From Trichoplax adhaerens (lineage: Eukaryota > Placozoa > Uniplacotomia > Trichoplacea > Trichoplacidae): a DNA stretch of 64,000 nt. The stretch covers positions 644,860-708,859 of the forward strand of contig NW_002060944.1 in the NCBI RefSeq assembly GCF_000150275.1. The letters are read 5' to 3'. Below the pieces are notes generated by a model. It was not told where the DNA came from. It searched no databases and saw only the letters and a program-made list of their open reading frames with translations. Position numbers and translations under genes: made by a program. This document shows, one piece after another, positions 63,295 through 64,000 of the stretch; positions within the stretch are counted from its first letter, which is position 1, and each line of letters opens with the position of its first letter.

Positions 63295-64000
63295 CTAACG
63301 AGAGCAGTCGTCCTCTTTGCGTATACAATCAGTCATGTACGGTATCTTTAAGTATTGGTTAAAATATTGCTTCTGAATTTTACTGTTAACAGTCCATGTC
63401 ATTACGCTGATACCTCGAGAATTCCAGTAATGCAATTCTTCGCTGTTCGATTCGAAAGGATAGATATTGATTAATTAGTTACATCTTCAAATAGGTTCAA
63501 TGTTGGTATCAAGCTCTAGCAATATTGTCATGATTAATTTATTTTTAATGTAACGTGAATATATTAAAATTGAGTCCTTGTAGGTAAGAAATTGACCAAA
63601 CAATATCTTTAAAATCATCTAACCCAAACTGGGCCTTGTCCTACTGTCACTTACCTAGAGATTATATCTTTATGTATTGACACTATCGATGATCCTGTCA
63701 TTGGAACAGCCCAGCTATAAAAGCTCCAATAAATAAAAGTGTCTAGTAGAGTAGCTAGTTTGATAATCGTAGCCGATCGATTGCGTCGTTGTAAGAAATC
63801 AGTTACGAAATAACTGAAATAAATAATGCCTCCAATGATTCGTGGATTTCTACGGCGTACCTAAAGATTTAATTTATAGAGAAGTTTTAATACCTTTCAT
63901 TCAAAATTTTAGGAATACGTTTTGAGCTTACCTTGTAGACTACTAACGGATTAAATGAAGTAACAATCGCTTCTTTATATAAGTTATACTTTTCGAAGAG
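63295..64000 (-). CDS. GDE1: GDE1-like glycerophosphodiester phosphodiesterase, 3' end
   Basis: Three exons are visible on the minus strand: one entering from the right edge and ending at 63932, then 63860-63655 and 63442-63295 with the stop. The segments match the C-terminal third of GDE1/MIR16: AIVTSFNPLVVYKVR (the family's strand before the PxVxYKxR motif), a hydrophobic stretch around FIYWSFYSW, GISVMTWTVN (the G-I-x-V-x-x-W-T-V-N strand of the GDPD barrel) and YMTDCI near the end. Family role: integral membrane enzyme that cleaves glycerophosphodiesters such as glycerophosphoinositol and lyso-N-acyl phospholipids. The catalytic N-terminal half is outside the window. Phases join cleanly (0 to 2). 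Confidence 0.88.

Noticed and set aside
1-64000. tRNA, rRNA, CRISPR, operon or phage features
   Set aside because: No tRNA B-box with a matching cloverleaf, no rRNA similarity and no prokaryotic gene layout were seen on reading. A tRNAscan or Rfam run would be needed to exclude small RNA genes fully.

Overview
This looks like nuclear DNA of an early-branching animal, most likely a placozoan (Trichoplax/Hoilungia type). The reasons are strong AT richness, many small exons with GTAAG-type donors and AG acceptors, and animal-type genes (a TRPA1 channel, a Caskin-like scaffold) beside conserved eukaryotic housekeeping genes. The phylum is an inference; a sponge or cnidarian cannot be excluded by eye. 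Gene models below were joined by hand from splice sites and reading-frame phase, with no transcript evidence. Nothing bacterial, no CRISPR array and no autonomous transposon was seen.

Layout, left to right. Positions 1-3476 (minus): the 5' part of a TRPA1-like channel gene that runs off the left edge, ankyrin repeats only. 3477-7665: intergenic, with a diverged ~1-kb direct duplication. 7666-18493 (minus): a complete TRPA1-like gene of 25 exons and about 1044 codons. Over the first nine exons shared with the window the internal exon lengths match the left-hand gene base for base, so the two are tandem paralogs. 18494-24361: intergenic, with a GC-rich patch and a diverged tandem repeat. 24362-36778 (plus): a Caskin-like ankyrin plus double-SAM scaffold gene. 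37197-39660: a duplicated convergent gene junction. 39097-44734 (minus): UTP6, a small-subunit processome protein. 44735-47212: a repeat-rich stretch with several kinds of local duplication. 47213-52030 and 56754-62411 (plus): two SLC25A10-type mitochondrial dicarboxylate carrier paralogs, 290 residues each with the same 11-exon structure. 63295-64000 (minus): the 3' end of a GDE1-type glycerophosphodiester phosphodiesterase.

The genes do not form a pathway. The theme is local duplication: the TRPA1 pair, the carrier pair, the Caskin/UTP6 3' junction, the 4-6 kb intergenic repeat, minisatellites and a ~110-bp dispersed hairpin element in four copies. The most striking case is the convergent Caskin/UTP6 junction. 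It was duplicated, after which the Caskin end decayed in one copy and the UTP6 end decayed in the other, leaving one working pair with two pseudogene fragments between them.
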